Counted from the first letter of the stretch, positions 32,194-41,967 are shown. The stretch is DNA of 64,000 nucleotides from Holophagae bacterium (GCA_029263455.1 JAJCXM010000020.1:122753-186752), one strand, 5' to 3'. A program made the numbers and translations. Notes: generated by a model not told the origin, from the sequence alone.

Positions 32194-34544
32194 ACGGCCA
32201 CCACCTGCTCGATTGATTCAATCTCAACGACGTCATCTGATGTGATGACGCCTGGCGCTTCTGGATTCAAGAAGATCACGACACTGGTGAGCATGAAGTC
32301 TGCTCCAGAAGCGTTGTCCGTGAACGCCTGCAGCGGTAGAAGTCCGTTGACTTGATCAGTTGATCCGCTTAGTGGCCGACGTTTGTATTTGTGATACTCG
32401 AGGATCATTCGCGCGATTGCTCGAGCTAGGGATTTTAGTGTGATGAACTCACATTCAACTTCGAGCGTATCGCCCGGGATCCCTGTGGTTGCTGACGCAC
32501 TTGAGAAATCATCTCGACCGTTCACGTTGACGCGCTGGTATTGCGCATCCCATGTCGCGGCCATCTTGTATTCGTCCCATTCAGTTACCGTTGCCTCTGG
32601 TGATGGTGTTGTCACTTTCGGCGTTATTGAAACGCCACCGTTTGGATTGATCGCGATGATCGAGTCAGCCAGAAATGCGCAGTTTCGAGCCACATCTCCG
32701 ACGCTCATGCCAAACACGTCAGCACGTTCAAAGAGAGGCTCGTAGGTCGTTGAATGTACGAACAATTGACCACCAACGCTGATCCAAAGAATCCCCGTCG
32801 TCTTGGTTGTGCTGCCAGCTTGATGGGCAGTTGGCAATAGCTGTTCTGCCAGATCCTCCACCCACTCGCCTTCAACCTTGGTCCAGCGGTGAAGAAAGGT
32901 TCCTGCTGTGCCGTAGGAAAGAGCGTAGAGCGAGGACTCAAACATAATCAGAGTTGTGATGTTGATTCGACCAGTATCGACGTGAAGGTCAGTCTGAGCG
33001 TAGCCTGCAGCGATGTCCCACAAATACAAAACGTTTCCATTGCGGTTCAATGCGTACATCAAGCGCTCAGGTGAGAGGATGCCAAAGGATTGACCTGTAA
33101 TGATGGGCAGCGCCATCACGTCACCGATTGCGCCAGTGGACTGATCGACTGTTCGGAGCCGAAAAGGGTCTACTGTGTAAAGCGTACTGGTGACGTGGTC
33201 AAAGGCAATGCCGTGCACCCAGTTGACGACTCGAGGAGATCCCACATTTGTTGGCGACCATGTCGAACCGTTCCATGTCCACTTCCGGAGCTGCCAAGTG
33301 GTTGTGTCTTCGGGCTTATACCAGTCCCAAAGTTGCGGGATGGAGTAATCGATACACATAACACTCATTTCAGACTGTGAACCCTCAATCACATTGGGCC
33401 CCGTCTCCGTAGCGTCACGAATATAGATTTGTGGAATGATTGAGAACGAATCTCCAACCATCGACCGCCATGACAATGGTGGTACGAGTTCAGCCGGCGG
33501 CGATGACAAATGGTTTACCCAATCGAGCGGGTAGGGCGCCGCATTCTCTCCAGGGCCAGGCCACACCCAATCAACGACGATCGCAGGTGCGTCTTTTCCG
33601 AACCGGATCATCAATCGCTCGGTCTCTGTGTCGCCCGGGCCCCTGAAGACGGCCTGGATAGTATTGGCATCGTATGCGCACTGAATAATCACCGACCCAA
33701 TTTGATCCTCAATTCGAGGAACTGGATAAGGTGAAGTAACTGGATCTGAAAACTCGACACTGCCTGTGTTGTCTTCGATCTGTGGGACAAACTGATATTC
33801 GCCTGCAGCGCCATCAACACCTATCCAACCGGGGCCTGAAAAGCCGCCTTCGAGGCCTGGGGCCAGAGTCGAAATCACTCCAGCCACCTCGATGTCAACA
33901 TTCAAGCGAGCTATGGCGTCGTGCACGCTGAGCATACGTAGTTCGTGATTCGAGCGCGTCCATTGACTCCCGGCGGGAGAAATACGTCGAGGAGGAGATT
34001 CAAGATAGACGCGCCCGAACTCGGGATGGACCGACACAATCTTTTTGCGGTCCGTTTGTTTGCTGCCGTTCTCGTCGAACTCGGTGACTAGAATGTCATC
34101 CGGATAGAGTTCAGCCACGTGATCAAAGTCAAGATAATCTGTCGGATCTTCACCCAAAGATGCTTCTTCAAGGATTGTGTAAATGGCATCGCCACCGCGC
34201 TTCCAAGTTTCATCCTGAACGACTGCCGATTTCGCCCGGGCGAAAAAGTCTGTAACTGATAGGGAGATGTTTTGCGTGGCTTCGTCGTATTCGGATTGTG
34301 GTGGGTCGATTTCACCTATGAGTACAACTCCGCCGTTTTCGTCGTAGACCTCGCACACGATGGACTGACCCTCGGGCAATGTGCGGATCCAGTCGAGATA
34401 AGTGCCTGCGTCATCAACGACGCTAAGCTGAAGCTCTGCACCTTCGATGTCCCACGCATCATTAATTGATCGCGTGAGATTGGAGATGCCAACCACATCA
34501 TTCGTTATGTCCACGCCTGATAGCAGGATTGCCGTGATTCTCAT
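32190..34544 (-). CDS. Distal tail / baseplate hub protein with inserted propeller-like region
   Basis: 784 residues. The N-terminal 150 residues (VDITNDVVGISNLTRSINDAWDIE, SVTDFFARAKSAVV) resemble hub or distal tail proteins that join tube and tip. The middle (~400-620) has repeated W-containing blade-like units (RKWTWNGSTWSPTNVGSPRV, YALNRNGNVLYLWDIA, HRWTKVEGEWVEDLAEQ) that look like an inserted beta-propeller. Follows the tape measure gene, as expected for the hub. Confidence 0.68.
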   Translation of the reverse strand: MRITAILLSGVDITNDVVGISNLTRSINDAWDIEGAELQLSVVDDAGTYLDWIRTLPEGQSIVCEVYDENGGVVLIGEIDPPQSEYDEATQNISLSVTDFFARAKSAVVQDETWKRGGDAIYTILEEASLGEDPTDYLDFDHVAELYPDDILVTEFDENGSKQTDRKKIVSVHPEFGRVYLESPPRRISPAGSQWTRSNHELRMLSVHDAIARLNVDIEVAGVISTLAPGLEGGFSGPGWIGVDGAAGEYQFVPQIEDNTGSVEFSDPVTSPYPVPRIEDQIGSVIIQCAYDANTIQAVFRGPGDTETERLMIRFGKDAPAIVVDWVWPGPGENAAPYPLDWVNHLSSPPAELVPPLSWRSMVGDSFSIIPQIYIRDATETGPNVIEGSQSEMSVMCIDYSIPQLWDWYKPEDTTTWQLRKWTWNGSTWSPTNVGSPRVVNWVHGIAFDHVTSTLYTVDPFRLRTVDQSTGAIGDVMALPIITGQSFGILSPERLMYALNRNGNVLYLWDIAAGYAQTDLHVDTGRINITTLIMFESSLYALSYGTAGTFLHRWTKVEGEWVEDLAEQLLPTAHQAGSTTKTTGILWISVGGQLFVHSTTYEPLFERADVFGMSVGDVARNCAFLADSIIAINPNGGVSITPKVTTPSPEATVTEWDEYKMAATWDAQYQRVNVNGRDDFSSASATTGIPGDTLEVECEFITLKSLARAIARMILEYHKYKRRPLSGSTDQVNGLLPLQAFTDNASGADFMLTSVVIFLNPEAPGVITSDDVVEIESIEQVVAV

Positions 34545-36943
34545 CGGCTTCTCCTGAATCGGATTCGTCGCATAACCCGTTCGATAGTCGACTCTAGCTG
34601 GCGTTGGTCCTTAAATGTGATGGCGTTGTTGTTCTCGATGAAGGTTACACCGCCACCACCGCCACCGATCTCGCCAGACTCCCTCATATCGTTGACCTCT
34701 TCTTTGAAGTCTTTTAGGGGCGCGACAATCTCAGGACCGCGTTCGCCTGCGAGGATGAATTGACGTGACGGCACGATGCCGCCAGAAGCATACCCGGTGT
34801 ACGCTTGACGTGACTGAGCCTTCAATTTCTTCATTTGTTGTTGCATGGACAAGATGAATCCGATCGCTAGCGCTAGGCCTACCCAAGGAATGGCTGAATG
34901 AGCCTTGAAGAATCCTGATCCCGCTTCGGTTGTGTTTGCCGCGGTCGCTTGCGCTGATCTCGCTATGTCCTTGGCATGAATCGCGTCTTTTGCCGCGTCA
35001 GCCTGGAAAAGACCTTGTATCTGCGAGGAAATGTAATTTGAGAATGCTCGTTGAATCTGACCAACTAAGTTTTCACTAAGCGACGACAGGTCTTGAAGAC
35101 CAACAGCAGCGTCTGCGAACGAACTGGCAAATGAACCCGCGATCTCCTGGTTTAGCTTCTGGGCGTCGGTCATCGTCTGATTGACTTCCAGCAGCTTGAG
35201 TTTTAGGCGTTCAAGTGTTTCTTCTAATGCGGATTCTGGGACGCCACCTTCGGTCAAAAACTCTTGCCAGTTATCGAGGAGGCTCGTTATCTGCAGGTTG
35301 ATCGCTTCGGTTTGAGTCCGAACTGTTGACGCAATCGCTTCGAAGTCTTTGCCTAGTAAGTCTCCCGCTTCTTTGCGGACGAGGAAAAGGCCAAGCGCAT
35401 ATTGTTCAAGAGTGATTTTCCCTGTTGTGAGCGCTGCGGTGAGCGCTTTTACTTTGTCTGGAGCGGTTGCGTATGTCTTGAAGAGCTCTTGGAAAACCTG
35501 AAAGCCGGTGATCGCTTGTTTGTTGAGGTTAAAGAGCGCGGTGTTGAATAGGCCTGTGCTGCCGCCCGCTGCAACCATGCCCGCTGCGACCTCTCCAGTC
35601 TTTTTCTTAACCCTGTCCTGACCAGAGATCAAGTCCTCAAGAGACAGGAAGATCCCCTTAATTTTGTTATCGAGGAACTCTGCCGCTTTGCCCGACAGTT
35701 CGTAATCTTTATGGCTTGCTAAGAGTCCAGATCGTAGAATCTTGATTTCATCAGACAACTCAAACAGTCGACCGGTTAAGCCTTTGATCCTTGCATATAG
35801 GGCGTCGGTTCCTTTTTCAACTGCGCCACTCTCAATGGCTTCACCGAGTAGCTCTAGCTCTCTTTCGACGGCTTTGTAATTGGCTTCTGCAATTATTAGG
35901 TTGAGGGTCTTGAGTCCACCGCCAAGTGCTGTGAACGCTCGATCGACTTTCGCTGCACCTTGGATGATTACGTCAAATGTAACTAAAGCTGCCTGGGCTG
36001 TCCGAACCGCGGCAACTCCTGCAAACTTAAGTGTCTTTGAGAGGAACAGGGCAATGTCATCGCCTGCGACTTCCTCGAGCTTCTCGACGGCCTCTGTTAG
36101 TTTGATTACAGCTGTCTTGGCTACATTGAGCGGTCCGCTTTCTCCGTCGCTACCGCCGCCGACTGTTCGAAGGAACTGCTGCCATGTGTCTCGAAGAGTC
36201 GACACACGACCCTCAAAAGTGGCGCTTTGACGAGACATAGAGCCAGCGAAGCGATCAAATTGAGATGCGAATAGCTCCCATACTTCACTTGAGCTTGCGC
36301 CAGCTTTGCGTAGCTTCTCAACTTGACGAACCGTGTCTTCGTTGGCGATCCCAAGTTCGCGCAACCTCATGACGACTTCGCCGATAGGTGCGCCCGCTTT
36401 TATTGCCGAATAGGCCCTGCCAAACCAGAAGGCAATCTCTTCAAGTGGTTGGCCAATGGCACTAGCTGCGTCCCCAACTCGCCTCAGGTTCTTCTCTTGC
36501 GCTAAAGCCTGACCACCAAACGCCAAGAGTTTGCGGGTAGCTTCGAGGATTCCCGGCAGCTCGAACGGGGTTCGGGCTGCAAAGATTTGGAGCTCATGTA
36601 TTTTGGCCTTTGCGCCATCTAGCGACCCGACGAATGTTTGGAGCTGGCTTGTTGCTGTTTCGAATTTCGCAGCCTCGTTGATCGTGGTGCCAACGAGGGA
36701 TGCACCTGACCTGACAACGGACAGCGCGATTGCAACTGCAGCCAATACGGCCAGCACTTTGGCTGCTGAGGCTCTGAACGCTCTAAACCCTTCTGCACCT
36801 GCCTTACCTGTCTTCTTTGAATCTGACTGAAGCTTGAGCACAGCATCATCTAGCTGACGCGTTTCGCCTGTGGCGGCGTCGACAGCTCTCAAATAACCGC
36901 GCTCATCGAGCTCCAGTCTGATTGCATAGGTAAGGTCGGCCAT
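34541..36943 (-). CDS. Tail tape measure protein
   Basis: 800 residues. N-terminal conserved part with FETATSQLQTFVGSLDGAKAKI and TPFELPGILEATRKL, typical of tape measure proteins. Hydrophobic stretch VLAVLAAVAIALSVV near residue 65 and a second near 690 (WVGLALAIGFILSM). Long helices elsewhere. Sets tail length; by the usual ~0.15 nm per residue the tail would be about 120 nm. C-terminal PSRQFILAGERGPEIVAP motif is common in these proteins. Confidence 0.93.
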   Translation of the reverse strand: MADLTYAIRLELDERGYLRAVDAATGETRQLDDAVLKLQSDSKKTGKAGAEGFRAFRASAAKVLAVLAAVAIALSVVRSGASLVGTTINEAAKFETATSQLQTFVGSLDGAKAKIHELQIFAARTPFELPGILEATRKLLAFGGQALAQEKNLRRVGDAASAIGQPLEEIAFWFGRAYSAIKAGAPIGEVVMRLRELGIANEDTVRQVEKLRKAGASSSEVWELFASQFDRFAGSMSRQSATFEGRVSTLRDTWQQFLRTVGGGSDGESGPLNVAKTAVIKLTEAVEKLEEVAGDDIALFLSKTLKFAGVAAVRTAQAALVTFDVIIQGAAKVDRAFTALGGGLKTLNLIIAEANYKAVERELELLGEAIESGAVEKGTDALYARIKGLTGRLFELSDEIKILRSGLLASHKDYELSGKAAEFLDNKIKGIFLSLEDLISGQDRVKKKTGEVAAGMVAAGGSTGLFNTALFNLNKQAITGFQVFQELFKTYATAPDKVKALTAALTTGKITLEQYALGLFLVRKEAGDLLGKDFEAIASTVRTQTEAINLQITSLLDNWQEFLTEGGVPESALEETLERLKLKLLEVNQTMTDAQKLNQEIAGSFASSFADAAVGLQDLSSLSENLVGQIQRAFSNYISSQIQGLFQADAAKDAIHAKDIARSAQATAANTTEAGSGFFKAHSAIPWVGLALAIGFILSMQQQMKKLKAQSRQAYTGYASGGIVPSRQFILAGERGPEIVAPLKDFKEEVNDMRESGEIGGGGGGVTFIENNNAITFKDQRQLESTIERVMRRIRFRRSR

Positions 36944-36946
36944 GGA

Positions 36947-37144
36947 TTATCCCTGCTTTGGTTTGGCCGCTTTGGGTTTCTTTGTCGCAGGCTTTGTTGG
37001 TGCCTTCGTTGTTACGTAATTTTGCTCGACGAACGACTGGTACACATTGCCTTTGTCATCCAGCTTGATTGCTTCACCTGGTTTAACTAGATCGCCTTTC
37101 CAACTCTCTAGCTTTTCGGTCGCATAGACCGTTACGATTGCCAT
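36947..37144 (-). CDS. Small tail-region protein with Lys/Pro tail
   Basis: 65 residues. Beta strands (YATEKLESWKGDLVKPGEAI) and a KPATKKPKAAKPKQ-type disordered C-terminus. A short gene between fibre and tape measure; resembles small phage decoration-like or 'DUF7210-like' proteins but I cannot name it firmly. Confidence 0.65.
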   Translation of the reverse strand: MAIVTVYATEKLESWKGDLVKPGEAIKLDDKGNVYQSFVEQNYVTTKAPTKPATKKPKAAKPKQG

Positions 37145-37147
37145 GCA

Positions 37148-37348
37148 TCACGCTCCTTTCTTTGCGTCTTCGCCCTTCGGCTTTTCGATGGCGCAGAAAG
37201 GCACTCGGCCTCCTGTTAAGCCTGTGACGCGCCACTCGGGCACGGTGAGCTTGTCGCCTTTTGCGTAGTCTTTACCCCCGAATCGCAGCGCCTTGCGGGC
37301 GACATAGATATCGACGGTTTTGACTTCTTCTTTCTTTGATTCAGCCAT
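37148..37348 (-). CDS. Small tail-region protein
   Basis: 66 residues, GAGGAACACC before ATG. Shares the layout of its neighbour: RKALRFGGKDYAKGDKLTVPE is a small SH3-like beta unit, and the ends are lysine rich. The two may be paralogues. Confidence 0.65.
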   Translation of the reverse strand: MAESKKEEVKTVDIYVARKALRFGGKDYAKGDKLTVPEWRVTGLTGGRVPFCAIEKPKGEDAKKGA

Positions 37349-37358
37349 GGTGTTCCTC

Positions 37359-39347
37359 CTAATCGGCTAGCTTGATTGCAGTCATGTTGACGTTGTTGAC
37401 GACGATGGCACCTGAATCCGTCTTATTGCGGATGTACAAGTTGATGATGTCGCCCTGACTCAGGTTCTCGATGATTTGAATAGAGAACCCTGATTGGATT
37501 TCGTCGGTATAAGGGCAGTGAACATAGGCATACGGTCGCCCAAATGGCGGGCCGTGAACGTCGTTTTTAGATATCCTGAACTGCAGTTTGAACACGCCGG
37601 ACACTGTGCTTCCCGGGCCTGCTGAACCAGACACTTCGATCTTGTATTTACCACCGTTCCCAGTGAGCACTTGTATACCACCGGCCACAACACTCATCCC
37701 AAGCACTTGGCTAGCTGAATAACCAGAGATCTTGGTCCATGTATCAAATGCTGGTGAACCGCTGTATGAGCTTAGTGATCCATGACCATAAGCCTCAACT
37801 CCGCCACCACCGACACTTGCGGGAATCTGAGCGACTGGGACTTTGCCTGTTGCGTCTAGAGTCGCCACACCATTGGCTGCCCCTTTTTCACTGGTACCGA
37901 TCTGAAGGATGTTTGCAACTGCGCTCAATCCGACATCGGTCTTGGTTGTGCCGTGAGGGTTGGTGGCCGCTACGTGAGCATCGTAGGTGGTTTGAAGCAC
38001 TCTTGCTCCCGGATCAATCCTCAACCACACAGCTGCGCCAACGGCAGGGTCGACGCAGAACCAAAGTCGGTTAGGAGAGACCGCAGTGTTTATCCATAGT
38101 GATCTGAAACCGTAGGCTGAATTTAGATCGTCAGTCACAGTCGGGTCGACGAGGGCTGATTTATGCTTTGCGTTGCTTTGATAGTGGCGATCTTTTAGCC
38201 ATGTGACTGAATCCTTGCCAAAGAAAAGGACTGTCTCACCTGGCTGGACCGTAATTGCGATGTTGACGCCCGAACCGAGATCTTGAGTAGGATATGGAAA
38301 AAGGCTGAGACGGTTTGCTCCAGCGTTGTGGAGCACAAAGAATCGACCTGTTGCAGCTACGGGGGCCAAGACTGCGTCGCCTATATTCGCAACTACATCG
38401 ACGTACACATATTGAAATCCACTGGTGACCGTTGCTGCACCTTGGGTTTGTGTCGTACTGGCCGTGACGTTAGTAGATGCAAACCGGATCAGTTTGTCGA
38501 ATTGTACTGGCCCGCCTAGCGTCGTGAGTGCATCAGCCCCACGAATACTTAGCGTTGCCAGGGCGTTCTCAACTTTTCGAATTTGGAAGTTGTCCCCGGC
38601 TCTCACTTCCCATGTGTGACCAGTCTGGCTGTAAACGATTGCCGGAGTTGTTCCGACGGCAGTAATGAGCTCCAAGAGCGTCTTCAATCCAGCTGGAGCA
38701 TGTGTTTCTTCAATCTTGATTCTAGCGGTGTTGTCAGTACGTTTGACGTGAAGAGGGGCTGCTGGCGAAACACCAATCCCGAGGTCACCGGTTATGTTGT
38801 CGCCGGACTTAGCTACCGCACCAATGTTCGCTCGAGCGCTTGCAGGGTCGACGACATCGCTCAGGTTGTTGGACCCAATCATGTCACCAGAGCCAGCTCC
38901 CGCTTGACCGCGCAGATTTGCTTGCAGCACCCATGATCCGGATTCCTTGCGATACCAATCACCGATGGGGGCGTCTTTACGAAGATAGTTATCCCCGTCG
39001 TTTCCTAGACCTCCTGCGGGAGCACCGCTTCCTGACAGCCATACGGCTCCGTCTGCTCCATCTGAACCGTTTGAGCCTGGATCTCCTTGAACTCCCTGAG
39101 CACCCTCGATATTGCCCCTCAAAGTCCATGTCGACGCTCCTGTCTTCTCGAACACGTCCCAAGTGTCATCATTCACCCAAAGATCGCCCACGTTTCCGTC
39201 GCCACCTACTGGGTCGATGGAATCGATCAGTATTCCGGTGCCGTCGCCACCAGGATCACCTTGCGCACCTTGGTCGCCTTGGATCCCTTGATCACCTTGA
39301 GGACCAGTTGGACCCGGAGCGCCCTGTGCGGGTATAGGAACGCCCAT
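37359..39347 (-). CDS. Collagen-like tail fibre
   Basis: 662 residues from the ATG after GGAGAGCTGAT. Residues ~8-40 are collagen-like Gly-X-Y triplets (GAPGPTGPQGDQGIQGDQG), with a second short tract further on. Modules NNLSDVVDPASARANIGA and AATNPHGTTKTDVGLSAV, then a C-terminal C1q/TNF-like beta domain (YKIEVSGSAGP, KNDVHGPP). Shares several modules with the fibre at 25913-29092. Its place upstream of the tape measure gene is unusual. Confidence 0.88.
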   Translation of the reverse strand: MGVPIPAQGAPGPTGPQGDQGIQGDQGAQGDPGGDGTGILIDSIDPVGGDGNVGDLWVNDDTWDVFEKTGASTWTLRGNIEGAQGVQGDPGSNGSDGADGAVWLSGSGAPAGGLGNDGDNYLRKDAPIGDWYRKESGSWVLQANLRGQAGAGSGDMIGSNNLSDVVDPASARANIGAVAKSGDNITGDLGIGVSPAAPLHVKRTDNTARIKIEETHAPAGLKTLLELITAVGTTPAIVYSQTGHTWEVRAGDNFQIRKVENALATLSIRGADALTTLGGPVQFDKLIRFASTNVTASTTQTQGAATVTSGFQYVYVDVVANIGDAVLAPVAATGRFFVLHNAGANRLSLFPYPTQDLGSGVNIAITVQPGETVLFFGKDSVTWLKDRHYQSNAKHKSALVDPTVTDDLNSAYGFRSLWINTAVSPNRLWFCVDPAVGAAVWLRIDPGARVLQTTYDAHVAATNPHGTTKTDVGLSAVANILQIGTSEKGAANGVATLDATGKVPVAQIPASVGGGGVEAYGHGSLSSYSGSPAFDTWTKISGYSASQVLGMSVVAGGIQVLTGNGGKYKIEVSGSAGPGSTVSGVFKLQFRISKNDVHGPPFGRPYAYVHCPYTDEIQSGFSIQIIENLSQGDIINLYIRNKTDSGAIVVNNVNMTAIKLAD

Positions 39348-39348
39348 A

Positions 39349-39645
39349 TCAGCTCTCCGTCCCTTGGAATGCGTAAAAGAACTCAACGACGTTCGCGCCG
39401 CCGGCTACTGCGACCCAGATCTTTTTGTTAGGTAGCTGACCACCCAGCGCCTCGGTCCAAACAGCGCCACTAGCGACCGTGAAGTAGTCACCGGTCTCGC
39501 TGTCGTACGGTCCAGGGTCCGCTATGGCTATGCGCCATGCCGCGGGAGTCCTTAAACCCATCGTGAAACGCGTGAGCGCAGCCGTGGTGATCGTGACCTC
39601 GGTCCAAGTGACGCCGTTGATGCTTTGGTTCTTGATCTTGAGCAT
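39349..39645 (-). CDS. Tail-region hypothetical protein
   Basis: 98 residues, beta-rich (NGVTWTEVTITTAALTRFTMG, YDSETGDYFTVASGAVWTE). Its ATG overlaps the stop of the -1 frame of the preceding gene as TAATG, which ties that frame to translation. Function unknown; carbohydrate-like or fibre-associated module possible. Confidence 0.72.
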   Translation of the reverse strand: MLKIKNQSINGVTWTEVTITTAALTRFTMGLRTPAAWRIAIADPGPYDSETGDYFTVASGAVWTEALGGQLPNKKIWVAVAGGANVVEFFYAFQGTES

Positions 39646-40384
39646 TAGAAATCCTTTAGGACGCCGAATTCACCAGCGGATGGTTCTTTTAGTCGCTTGC
39701 TGCCTGTTTGGGCGATGAGTGACTGGGTGTGTCGGCACTCTGTTCGCCATTGCTCGTATCTGGCTCGTTGGTCGAATTGCTTGTAGAGTTCGATTCCGTC
39801 TCTGATGGGTAGCTTGATACATTCGTCCCAGCTGCCGACGCCGACATAGACGAGTGATCTAATGAGCCTTTTGGCAGACCAAACGCGTTCGTCATCAGGC
39901 TCTCCACTGCCGACTTCCCTGACAACAACTGCTGGCTGAACGCGTGCAAGTCGATCGTAGTACTCGGCAAGAAGCCGGATAGGCTCATGTATCGTGTTAA
40001 AAAAAAAGGGATGATTTCCGCGAGGAGTTCTTGGACCTTGCCAATCTCCATATCGCCTAACATCTTCGTTAGTTTCGCGATGGCTGCCGACTGGCCTTTG
40101 AACCCCAGGACTTCGCCGCCCTTAACGAGTTCGACGCTAGGTCGATAGCACGAGTGAATGAGCCATGCGGTCCTGCGTGGTGTCATAAAGAAGCGCATCA
40201 TTCGATGCACGCTGAACTTGTTCTGCTCGCCATTCATGCCAAAGAAGTCATCAAGCGTGTCTTGCATGCCTAATGACTCCAGGCCCTTTTCCATAGCAGC
40301 CATATCATTGAACGTGGTGTTGCGAGGCTCTAGGTAATAGCCTTGAATCTTGAGCTTCTTGGTTCTCTTCGGTTTTTCTCCCAC
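39645..40384 (-). CDS. Tail assembly chaperone with -1 frameshift extension
   Basis: The first 128 residues are read in frame 0. At the T run the sequence CCT TTT TTT TTA offers a T-TTT-TTT slippery heptamer. After a -1 shift the reading continues for 118 residues (FNTIHEPIRLLAEYYDRL..., ending GEFGVLKDF), total ~246, and stops in a TAATG overlap with the next gene. Frame 0 itself stays open to 39689 but becomes a Ser/Thr/Asn-rich low-complexity stretch, like an out-of-frame reading. Position between tail tube and tape measure is where G/GT-type chaperones lie. Either a programmed frameshift or an indel in the run would explain it. Confidence 0.8.
39999..40007 (-). other. Slippery T9 run (frameshift site)
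   Basis: Nine T on the coding strand, holding U-UUU-UUU in the frame needed for -1 slippage. Nine-base runs also permit transcriptional slippage and are common sites of sequencing error. Confidence 0.75.
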
Positions 40385-40431
40385 CGATTACCTCCATAGT
40401 GTGTTGGGCCACCTGAGTGGCCCACTCTTGG

Positions 40432-40983
40432 TTAGTTTGTGTCTCGATAGAACAGGCCTGGCCCGACGGTGTCGGAGAGCATACGGCCTGTGAATGCGAG
40501 TTCTGGCCAACCCTCTTCCGACGCCAAGGCGGCAATCGACTGGGGCGAGAAAACGACGTTATGCAGGATGTAGCCAACTGGCTTGCCGTTCGGGTCCGTA
40601 CCCTGAATCGCCATTGCGAACTTGTGTGCTTCGCCTGATTTCCAGAAGTTCACGCGATCGATTCCGTCTGCGGTCAGCTGATAGATGTCAGCAGTTGGGT
40701 CTTGGCCGAGTAAGATGGCATGCATCTCTGGCGATCGTTCACCGACCTTGATTGTCCCTGACACTTCCATCTTGCCGGTAAGCTTGACGTCAGCACCATT
40801 GACCTCGGGGAATGTCGTGTCTGTTGGTTCGAAATTGAGTGTGATCCCGTCTGAATGGATGGTCAGCATCGGGTCAATCGCGGCGAAGTCTGCCACGTCC
40901 ATGGCGCCACCGTCGTGATCGATAATGCGGACCTCACCCTTCATTGGGTAGATCTGGGTTGGTGCTTTGTATCCGCCTGCCAT
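40432..40983 (-). CDS. Major tail tube protein (probable)
   Basis: 183 residues, beta-rich: DPMLTIHSDGITLNFEP, NGADVKLTGKMEVSGTIKVG. Size, position (between tail terminator and chaperone) and composition fit a siphovirus tail tube subunit. No signature motif, so the call is mainly positional. Confidence 0.78.
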   Translation of the reverse strand: MAGGYKAPTQIYPMKGEVRIIDHDGGAMDVADFAAIDPMLTIHSDGITLNFEPTDTTFPEVNGADVKLTGKMEVSGTIKVGERSPEMHAILLGQDPTADIYQLTADGIDRVNFWKSGEAHKFAMAIQGTDPNGKPVGYILHNVVFSPQSIAALASEEGWPELAFTGRMLSDTVGPGLFYRDTN

Positions 40984-40993
40984 GGCGTACCTC

Positions 40994-41479
40994 CTAGTTC
41001 ATTGCGGGGATTGGATATTCGTTCTGAAGTCGCTCGAGATCCCCTTTGCCGAGCATGACACTTTGGCGCCACCGAAGTGTGCCAATCACGATGTTTCCGT
41101 TACTTACTTGCGGGCCCCACTCAAATGAGTTGGAGACCGGATCTTTGACTCGTCCTATCAAATGCGATGGGACAAAGAATCTTCGTTGAGCGCCCCAACC
41201 GACAGCTTCAGCAATCTGTTCTGCGAGAGCGTCGAACCGATCTTGGCTCTCTGCAACAATGAAAACGATCCATTGATTGGCTGGATACTGAGTGAGGTTT
41301 GGGGCGACCGTAAGGAAGTTGCCGCCGCCCGTCGAGATGAAGACGGCCGGTGTGTTGTAGCTGATTGATGAGTCGTACGCGTCATCAAACTCGTGACCCA
41401 GCTCTTTCACCGTGGCCAGGTCTGGCACAGATGAACGGATGTGGTTTGCAATGTAGCCATACCAATCAGCGCGGATCAT
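40994..41479 (-). CDS. Mu gp37-like / DUF1834 tail terminator-type protein
   Basis: 161 residues. PAVFISTGGGN and YPANQWIVFIVAESQDRFDALAEQIAEAV, with an ending like other gp37 (DUF1834) proteins. Located after gpG-like and before the tube gene as in Mu-like heads. Probably caps the tail tube. ATGA overlap with the next gene. Confidence 0.8.
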   Translation of the reverse strand: MIRADWYGYIANHIRSSVPDLATVKELGHEFDDAYDSSISYNTPAVFISTGGGNFLTVAPNLTQYPANQWIVFIVAESQDRFDALAEQIAEAVGWGAQRRFFVPSHLIGRVKDPVSNSFEWGPQVSNGNIVIGTLRWRQSVMLGKGDLERLQNEYPIPAMN

Positions 41480-41967
41480 GGTTTGTCACCTAGCGCTTTT
41501 TGCATGTGGCGTCGCATCAGCTTCAGGATCGATGCTTCCCATGATTTGGGGAGGTCGGGTTGAGTCGGTAGGAATGGACGCGCGGGTGTTGACTTGTCAA
41601 CAGATCCGAACAAATGGCGAGCTAAGATGGCGTCTGAGTATTCACCTGCACCAACGTCAACATGACGGCTGCCAGTTGCGTAATTTATTGACCGGTTCAG
41701 AAGGCCACGGTCTCTCAGTATTTGATGAGTCCCGCCGGTACCTTTGACTCCTCGGCGTCGGTTTCTTGCACGAATCGTCGACTCTTTGAGAGGAGCCCAC
41801 TTATTGCCGTATGGATCAGTTTGTTTCCTGAAACCCAATTTGGCCTTTGAAACAGCTAGCTCACCGAGATCGATCAAGAGTTCATCGACATTGCCGCCAG
41901 CATGCTCAAAGATCTGCATCGCATCTGCGACCTTTGCGCCACCAACGCCAAACACGATGGTAGCCAT
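41476..41967 (-). CDS. Mu gpG-like virion morphogenesis protein
   Basis: 163 residues. FRKQTDPYGNKWAPLKESTI, then LRDRGLLNRSINYA and the closing TPARPFLPTQPDLP are hallmarks of the Phage_tail_S / Mu gpG family that completes heads and joins tails. Confidence 0.9.
   Translation of the reverse strand: MATIVFGVGGAKVADAMQIFEHAGGNVDELLIDLGELAVSKAKLGFRKQTDPYGNKWAPLKESTIRARNRRRGVKGTGGTHQILRDRGLLNRSINYATGSRHVDVGAGEYSDAILARHLFGSVDKSTPARPFLPTQPDLPKSWEASILKLMRRHMQKALGDKP

Noticed and set aside
32440..32745. Plus-strand frames in the tail genes
   Set aside because: Serine/proline-rich shadows of the leftward tail genes, without start signals.
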